A stretch of 64,000 nucleotides of DNA, taken from NCBI GenBank assembly GCA_902596365.1, contig CACJTT010000006.1:1-64000 (forward strand), given 5' to 3'. Both the position numbers and the translations under genes were made by a program. Position 1 is the stretch's first letter, and every line of letters begins with the position of its first letter. This stretch comes from an uncultured Alphaproteobacteria bacterium (GTDB lineage Bacteria > Pseudomonadota > Alphaproteobacteria > HIMB59 > GCA-002718135). Below, piece by piece: positions 57,159 through 64,000 of the stretch. Under the pieces are notes generated by a model. The model had not been told where the DNA came from and did no database searches. It saw nothing but the letters and a program-made list of their open reading frames with translations.

Positions 57159-59264
57159 ATGACAACAATGCAAATATTTATATTATTATGTGGTTTAGCT
57201 GCTGTTTTGTACGGCTTAATTACATCAAGACAAATTTTATCACTAAGTACTGGAAACGAAAAAATGGCTAGTATTGCAAGTGCAATCCAAGAAGGAGCAA
57301 GAGCTTACTTAAACAGACAATATTTAACTATAGGAATAGTTGGAATTGTAATTTTTGTATTAATTTGGATAGTATTCGGATTATCTTCAGGTGTGGGTTT
57401 TTTAATAGGTGCAATTTTTTCAGGCGCTGCTGGTTATGTAGGTATGAATATTTCTGTTAGATCTAATGTAAGAACTACTCAAGCTGCAAGCTCAAGTTTG
57501 GCAGAAGGATTATCTGTTTCATTTAAAGCTGGCGCAGTTACAGGTATGTTAGTAGCTGGATTTGCTTTATTATCAATCGCACTTTATTTTTTTGTTCTAG
57601 ATAATTCAGGATTATTTCCTGGTAGAGAAATTGTAGCACCCTTGGTGTCATTAGGTTTTGGAGCATCATTAATTTCAATTTTTGCTAGATTAGGTGGTGG
57701 TATTTTTACTAAAGGAGCAGATGTAGGAGCCGATCTTGTTGGTAAGGTAGAAGCAGGTATTCCTGAAGATGACCCTCGCAATCCTGCAGTTATAGCTGAT
57801 AATGTTGGAGATAACGTTGGTGATTGTGCTGGTATGGCTGCTGACTTATTTGAAACATATGTAGTAACTGTAGTTGCAACAATGGTCCTTTCCTCAATAT
57901 TTTTTTCTGATCTTTCATCTATGATGATGTATCCTCTTGCTATTGCTGGTGTTTGCACTTTAGCAAGTATTGTTGGAACATATTTTGTTCGATTGGGTAA
58001 AAGTCAAAATATTATGGCTGCTTTATACAAAGGATTTGCAGTTTCTGCAATTTTATCAGCTATACTTTTATATTTTATAACTGATCACGTTATAGGTCTA
58101 AGTTCAGTTTTCTCAGTTGATGATAAATCATTCACAGGAATGTCTCTTTTTTATTGTGGTTTATTAGGTTTAATTATTACCGGTTTGATTATTTGGGTTA
58201 CAGAATATTATACTGGAACTAACTATAGACCAGTACAAAGTATTGCTAAGGCATCAACCACTGGTCATGGAACAAATGTTATACAAGGCCTTGCAATAAG
58301 TTTGGAAGCAACTGCACTTCCCGCAATTATAATTGTAGCAGGTATAATAATTACTCATTCACTAGCTGGATTATTTGGGATAGCAATTGCTGTAACAACA
58401 ATGCTAGCTTTAGCAGGTATGGTTGTAGCTCTTGATGCTTATGGTCCAGTCACAGATAATGCTGGTGGGATAGCTGAAATGGCAGAATTAGATGATAATG
58501 TCAGAAAAACTACAGATGCTTTAGATGCAGTTGGAAATACAACAAAAGCTGTCACTAAAGGATATGCTATTGGTTCTGCAGGATTAGGAGCACTTGTTTT
58601 GTTTGCAGCCTACACAGAAGACCTTGAGCATTTTGCAAAAGACCCTAACAGTCATCTTTCTTATGAAAAAATTGGACACGTTACTTTTGATTTATCAAAT
58701 CCATATGTTGTTGTTGGGTTATTGCTAGGTGGTTTGTTACCATTCCTATTTGGCGCAATGAGTATGACCGCTGTAGGAAGAGCTGCAGGGTCAGTAGTTG
58801 TAGAAGTTAGAAGACAATTCAAGGAAATACCAGGTATCATGGAGGGTACAGGGAAACCAGAATATGGCAAATGTGTTGATATCTTAACTAAGTCAGCAAT
58901 TAGAGAAATGATTATTCCATCTATGTTACCCGTTTTATCACCTATAGTAGTATATTTTACAATATTACTAATAGCTGGCCAAGCTGCTGCTTTATCATGC
59001 TTAGGTGCATTGTTGTTAGGTGTAATTATAACTGGATTATTTGTTGCTATCAGTATGACAGCTGGTGGTGGAGCTTGGGATAATGCAAAAAAATATATTG
59101 AAGATGGAAATCATGGTGGAAAAGGAAGTGAGGCACATAAAGCTGCAGTTACTGGAGATACTGTAGGAGACCCTTATAAAGATACAGCTGGGCCAGCTGT
59201 AAACCCAATGATTAAGATTACGAATATAGTTGCATTACTACTTTTAGCTGCAATTGCTCTTTAA
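57159..59264 (+). CDS. hppA: Membrane-bound proton-translocating pyrophosphatase
   Basis: Couples pyrophosphate hydrolysis to proton export. The 701-residue protein has about sixteen hydrophobic helices and the family's substrate motifs ([75 protein letters not shown]). In the segment [10 protein letters not shown] the Lys and following Thr are those of the K+-independent class (K+-dependent enzymes have Ala there). It stands alone after thiL with a 62-base leader. Confidence 0.96.
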   Translation: MTTMQIFILLCGLAAVLYGLITSRQILSLSTGNEKMASIASAIQEGARAYLNRQYLTIGIVGIVIFVLIWIVFGLSSGVGFLIGAIFSGAAGYVGMNISVRSNVRTTQAASSSLAEGLSVSFKAGAVTGMLVAGFALLSIALYFFVLDNSGLFPGREIVAPLVSLGFGASLISIFARLGGGIFTKGADVGADLVGKVEAGIPEDDPRNPAVIADNVGDNVGDCAGMAADLFETYVVTVVATMVLSSIFFSDLSSMMMYPLAIAGVCTLASIVGTYFVRLGKSQNIMAALYKGFAVSAILSAILLYFITDHVIGLSSVFSVDDKSFTGMSLFYCGLLGLIITGLIIWVTEYYTGTNYRPVQSIAKASTTGHGTNVIQGLAISLEATALPAIIIVAGIIITHSLAGLFGIAIAVTTMLALAGMVVALDAYGPVTDNAGGIAEMAELDDNVRKTTDALDAVGNTTKAVTKGYAIGSAGLGALVLFAAYTEDLEHFAKDPNSHLSYEKIGHVTFDLSNPYVVVGLLLGGLLPFLFGAMSMTAVGRAAGSVVVEVRRQFKEIPGIMEGTGKPEYGKCVDILTKSAIREMIIPSMLPVLSPIVVYFTILLIAGQAAALSCLGALLLGVIITGLFVAISMTAGGGAWDNAKKYIEDGNHGGKGSEAHKAAVTGDTVGDPYKDTAGPAVNPMIKITNIVALLLLAAIAL

Positions 59265-59268
59265 AAAT

Positions 59269-59703
59269 CTAATTAGTGTTAGGGACTTTTTGAGTCCCTA
59301 CACCTCCAAATATTTTTTCTATTAAACCTCTTTCTATAATCTGATTACTTGTTCTCATGTTATTAATTTTTGACTTTTGTAATTCATTAAGATTTAATAC
59401 TTTCTTTTCAATTACATCATCATTTTGATCAAACTTAAAAACAAATATATAACTATATTCTATTTTTTTTGAAAAAAAATTATCCTCTTTTGTTTTTTCA
59501 GAATAATAAAAATACTTATTTTCAATTGGATCAATAAAGCTAGGTTGACCAAAACTGCTTACGAGGTTATCTTTATTAGAAATGTTTAAGTTACTTAAAT
59601 TTTTTTGATTTATTATTTTACCTGAATAGGTTAGTTTAGGTTGTGAGCAACTTGTTATTGCAAAGATTAGATTAATGAATAAAAATAATTTAAATATTTT
59701 CAC
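59269..59703 (-). CDS. bamE: BamE/SmpA/OmlA-like outer-membrane lipoprotein
   Basis: The 144-residue product has a short signal peptide and a lipobox AITSC with lipidated Cys19. The BamE pattern follows: a first beta strand region, DNLVSSFGQPSFIDPIENKYFYYSE, then VFKFDQNDDV. The family is a subunit of the BAM outer-membrane assembly machine. Only one Met is available for the start. Its ATG is three bases from the divergent chaperone ATG, the order conserved in alphaproteobacteria. Confidence 0.88.
   Translation of the reverse strand: MKIFKLFLFINLIFAITSCSQPKLTYSGKIINQKNLSNLNISNKDNLVSSFGQPSFIDPIENKYFYYSEKTKEDNFFSKKIEYSYIFVFKFDQNDDVIEKKVLNLNELQKSKINNMRTSNQIIERGLIEKIFGGVGTQKVPNTN
59280..59300. 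other. Stem-loop between convergent hppA and bamE
   Basis: A perfect 8-bp inverted repeat TAGGGACT/AGTCCCTA with a TTTTG loop lies 15 bases after the hppA stop and within the last codons of bamE. Neither strand has an immediate T-run (a short one occurs on the minus strand about 10 bases on). It may mark or protect 3' ends of both transcripts. Confidence 0.45.
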
Positions 59704-59706
59704 AAC

Positions 59707-60192
59707 ATGTTTTTACAGTATTTTAATATAAAAAGAAATAATTTCAAAAATCAAACCTTATCTATTTATCAAGAAATAGTAAATCATTCGAATTATTTTA
59801 TTAAAAATAGCTTAAATGATAAAGAATATAATTTTGATGAAGTTTTTGAAATCTTTTCTATAGTAATAATTTTTTATCTAAAAAAACTAAAAGATACAAA
59901 TACAAAAATAAATAATGAAATAAGTCAGGGAATTATGGATAGTTTTATAAAAGATTTAGATCAAAACTTTAGAGAAAAAGGAATTGGTGATATGTCAATT
60001 GGGAAATATGTTAAAAAATATGTAAAAAAATTTTATTACAGATTGAAGATTCTGGATAAGATTTTAAAAGAAAATGACGATATTAATTTTGATGATTATG
60101 TAAAAAAATTTGGCATATCAAATTATGGAAATATTAAGAGTATAACTGCAGATCTTAATATTTTATATGCTGAAATAGTTATTGAGAAATAA
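59707..60192 (+). CDS. Ubiquinol-cytochrome c chaperone (CBP3 family)
   Basis: The 161-residue protein matches the bc1-complex assembly chaperone family: TLSIYQEIVNHSNYFIKN at the N-terminus, FDEVFEIFSIVIIFYLKKL, QGIMDSFIKDLDQNFREKGIGD, and MSIGKYVKKYVKKFYYRL. These alphaproteobacterial proteins are homologues of mitochondrial Cbp3. It implies that the cell has a cytochrome bc1 complex. Divergent from bamE by three bases. Confidence 0.88.
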   Translation: MFLQYFNIKRNNFKNQTLSIYQEIVNHSNYFIKNSLNDKEYNFDEVFEIFSIVIIFYLKKLKDTNTKINNEISQGIMDSFIKDLDQNFREKGIGDMSIGKYVKKYVKKFYYRLKILDKILKENDDINFDDYVKKFGISNYGNIKSITADLNILYAEIVIEK

Positions 60193-60260
60193 TAATAATT
60201 TATTAATAATTAATATTTTGTCTTGCAATATATGTATATTTGTCTAATTGGACAAACTAT

Positions 60261-60452
60261 ATGGCTGTACCAAAAAGAAAAACTTCTCCATCAAAAAGAA
60301 ATATGAGAAGATCTCATGACTCTTTAGTTAAATTAAATATTGTTGAGGATAAAGAATCTGGAGAACCAAGAATATCCCATAGAATTGATAAATCTACTGG
60401 AATGTATAATGGTCGTCAAATTTTAAAACAAAAAACTAAATCTAAAGCCTAA
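60261..60452 (+). CDS. rpmF: Ribosomal protein L32
   Basis: A 63-residue basic protein beginning [20 protein letters not shown], the exact L32 pattern. A frame extension to 60240 exists but adds seven residues not found in L32, so ATG 60261 is preferred. No zinc cysteines are present, as in other alphaproteobacteria. plsX follows after 5 bases. The DUF177 (YceD) gene often found before rpmF is absent here. Confidence 0.96.
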   Translation: MAVPKRKTSPSKRNMRRSHDSLVKLNIVEDKESGEPRISHRIDKSTGMYNGRQILKQKTKSKA

Positions 60453-60457
60453 ATTTA

Positions 60458-61471
60458 ATGTCCAACAGACAAATAACCATTGCTGTAGATGCAATGGGCG
60501 GTGAGAATAGTCCTTTTAAAACGCTAAAGGGATCAGAAATTTTTTCATTATCTAATAAAAATATAAAATTACTATTTTTTGGTAATGGTAAAAAAATTGA
60601 AGATATAATAAAAATCAATAAACTTAATTTATCAAATTATGAAATTGTTGATTGTAAAGATAATGTCTCAGATGATGATAAGCCAAATACTATTCTTAGA
60701 GCTCGCAAAGATAGCAGTATTTATCAAGGGTTAAAATTTGTTAAAGATAATCCTAATTCAGGTTTTGTTTCAGCTGGAAATACAGCAGCCTTAATGATTT
60801 TATCCAGATTAATATTAGGAATGATTAAAGGCGTTGACAGACCAGCAATTTGCTCTGACATACCAAATAAAAAATCATTTTCATTAATGTTAGATTTGGG
60901 TGCAAATGTTTTAGTTGATGCCTCACATCTATTTCAATTTGCACTTATGGGCTACTCTTATTTTTCCATTATTGATCCAAAAAGAATTCCAAAAATTGGT
61001 ATTATTAACATTGGAACTGAAAATAATAAGGGTTTGGAATTTTTACAAGAAGCAAATGAAATATTGTCAAACAGTTTTTTAAAAAATAACTTTGTTGGTT
61101 TTATAGAGCCAAACAATATAACTTCAGGAGATTATGATATAATTCTTTCAGATGGTTATACAGGTAATATTATTTTAAAAACTGCTGAAGGACTTTCTGA
61201 TTTTATAACAACTAATTTAAAAAATATATTTAAGAAATCTTATAAAAATAAAATTGCATTTAAATTATTAGAAAATGACCTTAAAATTTTCAAAGATAAG
61301 ATAAATCCAGAAAAATATAATGGTGCTACTTTAATTGGATTAAATGGTATATCAATTAAAAGTCATGGTAGTGCCTCACCTTACGCTTTTAGTTTTGCTC
61401 TTAAAAAATGTTTTAATTTTATAAATAATGATTTAAATCAAAAGATTATTCAAAATTTTAGAAATTTATGA
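60458..61471 (+). CDS. plsX: Phosphate acyltransferase PlsX
   Basis: Converts acyl-ACP to acyl-phosphate for PlsY (encoded at 25.7 kb). The 337 residues include IAVDAMGGENSP, GFVSAGNTAALMILS, DLGANV, INIGTE and a SGDYDIILSDGYTGNI segment. Operon rpmF-plsX-ihfA-merR with overlaps. Confidence 0.96.
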   Translation: MSNRQITIAVDAMGGENSPFKTLKGSEIFSLSNKNIKLLFFGNGKKIEDIIKINKLNLSNYEIVDCKDNVSDDDKPNTILRARKDSSIYQGLKFVKDNPNSGFVSAGNTAALMILSRLILGMIKGVDRPAICSDIPNKKSFSLMLDLGANVLVDASHLFQFALMGYSYFSIIDPKRIPKIGIINIGTENNKGLEFLQEANEILSNSFLKNNFVGFIEPNNITSGDYDIILSDGYTGNIILKTAEGLSDFITTNLKNIFKKSYKNKIAFKLLENDLKIFKDKINPEKYNGATLIGLNGISIKSHGSASPYAFSFALKKCFNFINNDLNQKIIQNFRNL

Positions 61472-61773
61472 CTGGATTAGATAACATAACTAGATTTCAT
61501 ATAGCAGAGTCGATTCATAATGAGTTTGGATTGCCAAAAAAAGACTGTATTGATTTTGTAAGTGATATAATAGATATTATAATTGAAGGATTACAAAATT
61601 CTGAAAAGGTCAAAATACATAATTTTGGTACATTTGTTATTAGAAATAAAAAAAGTAGAATTGGAAGAAACCCAAAAACTAAAGAAGAAGTAATGATTGA
61701 TGAGAGAAAAGTTGTATCTTTCAAAGCTAGTAAAAATGTTCTTAAATATTTAAACTCTTCTGATGGAAAATAA
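61468..61773 (+). CDS. ihfA: Integration host factor alpha subunit (HU/IHF family)
   Basis: A 101-residue DNA-bending protein. NFGTFVIRNKKSRIGRNPKTKEEVMI is the HU/IHF beta-arm, with the tip Pro in RNPKT, and the C-terminal VVSFKASKNVLK is usual. The plsX-ihfA-merR order identifies it as IHF-alpha. It overlaps plsX by 4 and the MerR gene by 11 bases. Confidence 0.93.
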   Translation: MTGLDNITRFHIAESIHNEFGLPKKDCIDFVSDIIDIIIEGLQNSEKVKIHNFGTFVIRNKKSRIGRNPKTKEEVMIDERKVVSFKASKNVLKYLNSSDGK

Positions 61774-62149
61774 TAAGCAATATTTTAATATAAAAGAAGT
61801 ATCTGACATTCTCAATCTTAAGGAACATGTTATTAGGCACTGGGATTCTATTGATCCAAAAACAAAACGCCTAAGAATTGATGGTTTATCAATGAGAACA
61901 AAGGGCGGAACGAGATATTTTAATAAAAATCATATTAATAAATTATCTATTATTAAAAATATTTTATTTGAAGAGGGTAAACACAATTATTCACTCGATC
62001 TTGTTAAAAAAATTATATCATCAAAAAAACTAGAAAAACAATTTAGTGATGAAACTAATACTTCTGATAAGCAAAAAAATATTCAATCAACGCATAATAC
62101 TGAAAAATTAAAAAATATAATAAAAAATCTAAAAATTTTAATTTCGTAA
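61763..62149 (+). CDS. MerR-family transcriptional regulator
   Basis: The 128-residue product has the MerR winged helix-turn-helix (FNIKEVSDILNLKEHVIRHWD ... GGTRYFNKNHINKL) but no metal-binding Cys. The C-terminus is a short hydrophilic tail with a possible dimerising helix. MerR genes after ihfA are widespread in proteobacteria; their target is not known from sequence. The following 128 bases up to proteorhodopsin are AT-rich and hold that gene's leader. Confidence 0.9.
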   Translation: MENNKQYFNIKEVSDILNLKEHVIRHWDSIDPKTKRLRIDGLSMRTKGGTRYFNKNHINKLSIIKNILFEEGKHNYSLDLVKKIISSKKLEKQFSDETNTSDKQKNIQSTHNTEKLKNIIKNLKILIS

Positions 62150-62263
62150 ATATATTTATAAATCAATTATTTAATTTAATAATCTAAAAGTTTTTATTTA
62201 TTTTACTTGTAATTTTTACTATTTAAAAATCATATTTTTTGCGTATAAGTCAATTATCAAAAC

Positions 62264-62269
62264 AAGGAG
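62264..62269 (+). promoter_or_regulatory. Strong ribosome-binding site of proteorhodopsin
   Basis: AAGGAG (62264-62269) with 8 bases to ATG 62278 fixes the start against the in-frame upstream extension to 62239. Confidence 0.75.
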
Positions 62270-62277
62270 TATTTTTT

Positions 62278-62973
62278 ATGGATCACGGTTTTTTACTTGG
62301 TTCTGATTTCGTTGGAATTACCTTTTGGATAGTATCTATAGCTATGTGGGCTGCTACAATTTTCTTTTTTTATGAAGGAATGAGGGTATCTAGCAAATGG
62401 AGAACCTCAATGGTAGTCGCAGGTTTAATTACATTTATAGCGGCTGTTCATTACATGTACATGAGAGAATATTGGGTAGTAGAGCAGGCATCCCCTGTTG
62501 TTTATAGATATATTGATTGGATATTAACGGTTCCATTGCAAATGGTTGAGTTTTATTTGATTTTAATTGCTGCTGGAGCTGCGGTATCAGGAGGATCTTT
62601 TTGGAGACTTCTAGTTGGTACTTTAGTTATGATTGTAGGTGGTTATCTAGGAGAGGCAAAAATGATTCCTGTCCTATTAGGATTTATCATAGGTATGATT
62701 GGTTGGGCTGTTATCATCTGGGAGATTTTCAGAGGAGAGGCAAGTCAAGCAGCATCTTCAAACCAATCTGTCTCTTCTGCTTTCAATGCAATGAGATTAA
62801 TTGTTTTAGTAGGATGGGCTATTTACCCACTAGGTTATGTATTCGGTCTTATGATGGAACAAGTTGATATAAATACTTTAAACTGGGTATATAATTTAGC
62901 AGATTTTGTTAACAAAATATTATTTGGTCTAATAATTTGGAATGCAGCTGTTAAAGATTCAGCTTCAGCTTAA
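62278..62973 (+). CDS. Proteorhodopsin, blue-absorbing type
   Basis: Light-driven proton pump of 231 residues with seven helices. Key residues in this protein: His58, proton acceptor Asp80, Thr84 and proton donor Glu91 (the D-T-E pump set), retinal Schiff-base Lys213 in FVNKILFGL. The spectral tuning position (Leu/Met in green forms) is Gln88 in TVPLQMVE, the blue, open-ocean type. The extended frame to 62239 lacks a ribosome site. It is a single gene, bounded downstream by a strong terminator; no carotenoid or retinal genes lie in the window. Confidence 0.97.
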   Translation: MDHGFLLGSDFVGITFWIVSIAMWAATIFFFYEGMRVSSKWRTSMVVAGLITFIAAVHYMYMREYWVVEQASPVVYRYIDWILTVPLQMVEFYLILIAAGAAVSGGSFWRLLVGTLVMIVGGYLGEAKMIPVLLGFIIGMIGWAVIIWEIFRGEASQAASSNQSVSSAFNAMRLIVLVGWAIYPLGYVFGLMMEQVDINTLNWVYNLADFVNKILFGLIIWNAAVKDSASA

Positions 62974-62993
62974 ATTTTATATAAATTATTAAT

Positions 62994-63022
62994 AAAACCC
63001 TCCTTTTAGGAGGGTTTTTTTT
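62994..63022 (+). terminator. Intrinsic terminator after proteorhodopsin
   Basis: AAAACCCTCC and GGAGGGTTTT form a 10-bp stem around a TTTTA loop, followed by a T-run. It is the strongest terminator in the window and isolates proteorhodopsin from the ribosomal genes that follow. Confidence 0.93.
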
Positions 63023-63070
63023 ATTATTATATTGACTTAAATTTGTCTAATATGTAAGTGGAGCCCCAAA

Positions 63071-63532
63071 ATGAAAACTTTTAGTTTAAAAAAAGAAGAT
63101 ATAAAAAAAGACTGGATTTTAATTGATGCAAAAGATGCTGTATTAGGACGGCTTGCAGTATTTTCCGCAAATATTTTAAGAGGTAAGAATAAGCCAAATT
63201 ACACTCCAAATCAAGATTGTGGGGATAATCTAATTATTATAAATTCAGATTATGTTCATTTGACTGGGAAAAAAGCTAAAGATAAAATTTACTACCGACA
63301 CACAGGTTATCCTGGAGGTATAAAAGAAACTAACCCAGAAAAAATGAAAGCTAAAAACAAATCTAATGAAATAATAAAGTTAGCTATTAAGAGAATGATC
63401 CCTTCAGGACCTCTTGGAAAAAAACAATTATCGAACTGCAAAATTTATTCTGGAGAACAGCATTCACATGAAGCTCAACAACCGAAAAAAATTGATTTTA
63501 CTAAAATAAATGAAAAGAATTTTAAAAGATAA
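63071..63532 (+). CDS. rplM: Ribosomal protein L13
   Basis: The 153 residues show the L13 pattern: [38 protein letters not shown], the [18 protein letters not shown] loop and the [12 protein letters not shown] motif. A TTGACT -35-like hexamer occurs at 63032-63037, but no good -10 was found at the right distance. rpsI follows after 2 bases. Confidence 0.98.
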   Translation: MKTFSLKKEDIKKDWILIDAKDAVLGRLAVFSANILRGKNKPNYTPNQDCGDNLIIINSDYVHLTGKKAKDKIYYRHTGYPGGIKETNPEKMKAKNKSNEIIKLAIKRMIPSGPLGKKQLSNCKIYSGEQHSHEAQQPKKIDFTKINEKNFKR

Positions 63533-63534
63533 AT

Positions 63535-63975
63535 ATGGATAATATAGAAAACAACTCTGAAAATATTAACGAAATAAAACTTGATAATAAAGATAGAGTA
63601 TACGCAACTGGTAAAAGGAAAAATTCAATTGCTAGAGTTTGGTTAAAGCGAGGTGATGGTAAAATATCAGTTAATGGTAAAACATTAGATAAATATTTTG
63701 CAAGACCTGTTCTTCAAATGATAGTTAATCAACCACTAAATGTAGTAGATGGAGAGGGTGGTTATGAAATTATGGCAACTGTAAAAGGTGGAGGATTATC
63801 TGGTCAGGCTGGGGCAATAAGACATGGGATAAGCAAAGCTTTAAGCATTTATGATACATCTTTAAGGCCATCACTTAAAAAAGTCGGCTTTATTACAAGA
63901 GACTCAAGAGTTGTTGAAAGAAAAAAATCTGGTTTAGCTAAAGCAAGAAGAAGTTACCAATTCTCTAAAAGATAA
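63535..63975 (+). CDS. rpsI: Ribosomal protein S9
   Basis: A 146-residue protein with a Glu/Asn-rich N-terminal extension of about 18 residues before the S9 core ([20 protein letters not shown]). [19 protein letters not shown] and the C-terminal [14 protein letters not shown] tail that reaches the P site are present. Standard rplM-rpsI operon. Confidence 0.98.
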   Translation: MDNIENNSENINEIKLDNKDRVYATGKRKNSIARVWLKRGDGKISVNGKTLDKYFARPVLQMIVNQPLNVVDGEGGYEIMATVKGGGLSGQAGAIRHGISKALSIYDTSLRPSLKKVGFITRDSRVVERKKSGLAKARRSYQFSKR

Positions 63976-63983
63976 ATTTTATT

Positions 63984-64000
63984 ATGACAAAAAAAGTATC
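63984..64000 (+). CDS. Start of the next gene, possibly argC (cut by window edge)
   Basis: ATG 63984 opens a frame MTKKV that runs off the right edge. argC follows rpsI in some related marine alphaproteobacteria, but five codons cannot identify a gene. Confidence 0.3.

Noticed and set aside
57584-57958. Minus-strand frame of 124 residues inside hppA
   Set aside because: Lies wholly within a well-conserved gene and has only low-complexity Pro/Ser/Thr composition typical of an antisense shadow.
62207-62235. Proteorhodopsin promoter TTGTAA-17-TCATAT
   Set aside because: The -10 matches only three of six positions in a very AT-rich region; not better than chance.
63032-63060. Promoter for rplM from TTGACT
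   Set aside because: The best -10-like hexamer (TAATAT) is only 10 bases away, too close; at 16-18 bases no match is acceptable.
1-64000. CRISPR array, insertion sequence, prophage or riboswitch
   Set aside because: No spaced repeat array, transposase, phage structural gene or recognisable aptamer was seen; the only mobile-element hint is the PyrB N-terminus.

Overview
The window is a strongly AT-rich, densely packed stretch of a bacterial chromosome. Gene ends commonly overlap by 4-20 bases and no gap exceeds 300 bases. Gene content and order point to a streamlined marine alphaproteobacterium of the SAR11 / HIMB59 / AEGEAN-169 kind. The supporting evidence is the alphaproteobacterial order ppiD<>tpiA-secG-pyrG-kdsA-eno-ftsB-pdhABC-lipA-ratA, a fused ispDF, ntrY-ntrX-trkA, a lipoyl domain on the PDH E1-beta subunit, a cytochrome bc1 assembly chaperone, TRAP uptake, and a blue-tuned proteorhodopsin. 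This placement is inference from gene content; no phylogeny was run.

Layout. 1-10.8 kb: a PpiD-like foldase (partial, minus), then a plus-strand run for glycolysis, CTP and KDO synthesis, secretion, division, pyruvate dehydrogenase and lipoate synthesis. 10.8-12.8 kb (minus): CinA/PncC, PgpA, IspDF. 12.9-21.5 kb (plus): the NtrY/NtrX two-component pair, TrkA, a class IV aminotransferase, an inositol-monophosphatase-type phosphatase, a beta-hydroxyacid dehydrogenase, an EamA exporter and MsrB. 21.5-27.9 kb (minus): a small unknown protein, a bleomycin-hydrolase-type peptidase, TopA, PlsY, PyrB with an integrase-like N-terminal extension, and RuvX. 28-31.1 kb: GatCAB amidotransferase. 31.1-33.3 kb: a short accessory-looking patch (membrane protein, sugar-nucleotide epimerase, glycosyltransferase-like protein) next to tRNA-Ser(GCU). 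33.6-43.1 kb (plus): dapA, smpB, rpoZ, spoT, acpS, lepB, rnc, era, recO, parC. 43.2-50.3 kb: a SABATH-type carboxyl methyltransferase facing a TakP-type TRAP transporter and a glutaryl-CoA-dehydrogenase-like gene. 50.3-57.1 kb (plus): rpiB, glyA, nrdR, riboflavin genes, nusB, thiL. 57.2-64 kb: H+-pyrophosphatase, BamE, bc1 chaperone, rpmF, plsX, ihfA, a MerR regulator, proteorhodopsin with a strong terminator, rplM, rpsI and the first codons of the next gene.

How the parts work together. Most genes are core metabolism and information processing in operons. Two light- or phosphate-driven proton pumps (proteorhodopsin and a pyrophosphatase of the apparently K+-independent type) lie about 5 kb apart. 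The TRAP system would import a 2-oxo acid using an ion gradient.

I did not find a clearly new multi-gene system. The observations most worth following are: the integrase-like N-terminus fused in frame to aspartate carbamoyltransferase, with a tandem repeat at its start; an NtrX that has lost its sigma-54 contact motif; a TRAP permease with a long coiled-coil tail and a hairpin attenuator in its operon; three copies of a 12-mer packed against the pdhA start; a plant-like SABATH methyltransferase; and divergent gene pairs whose start codons are 3-14 bases apart.
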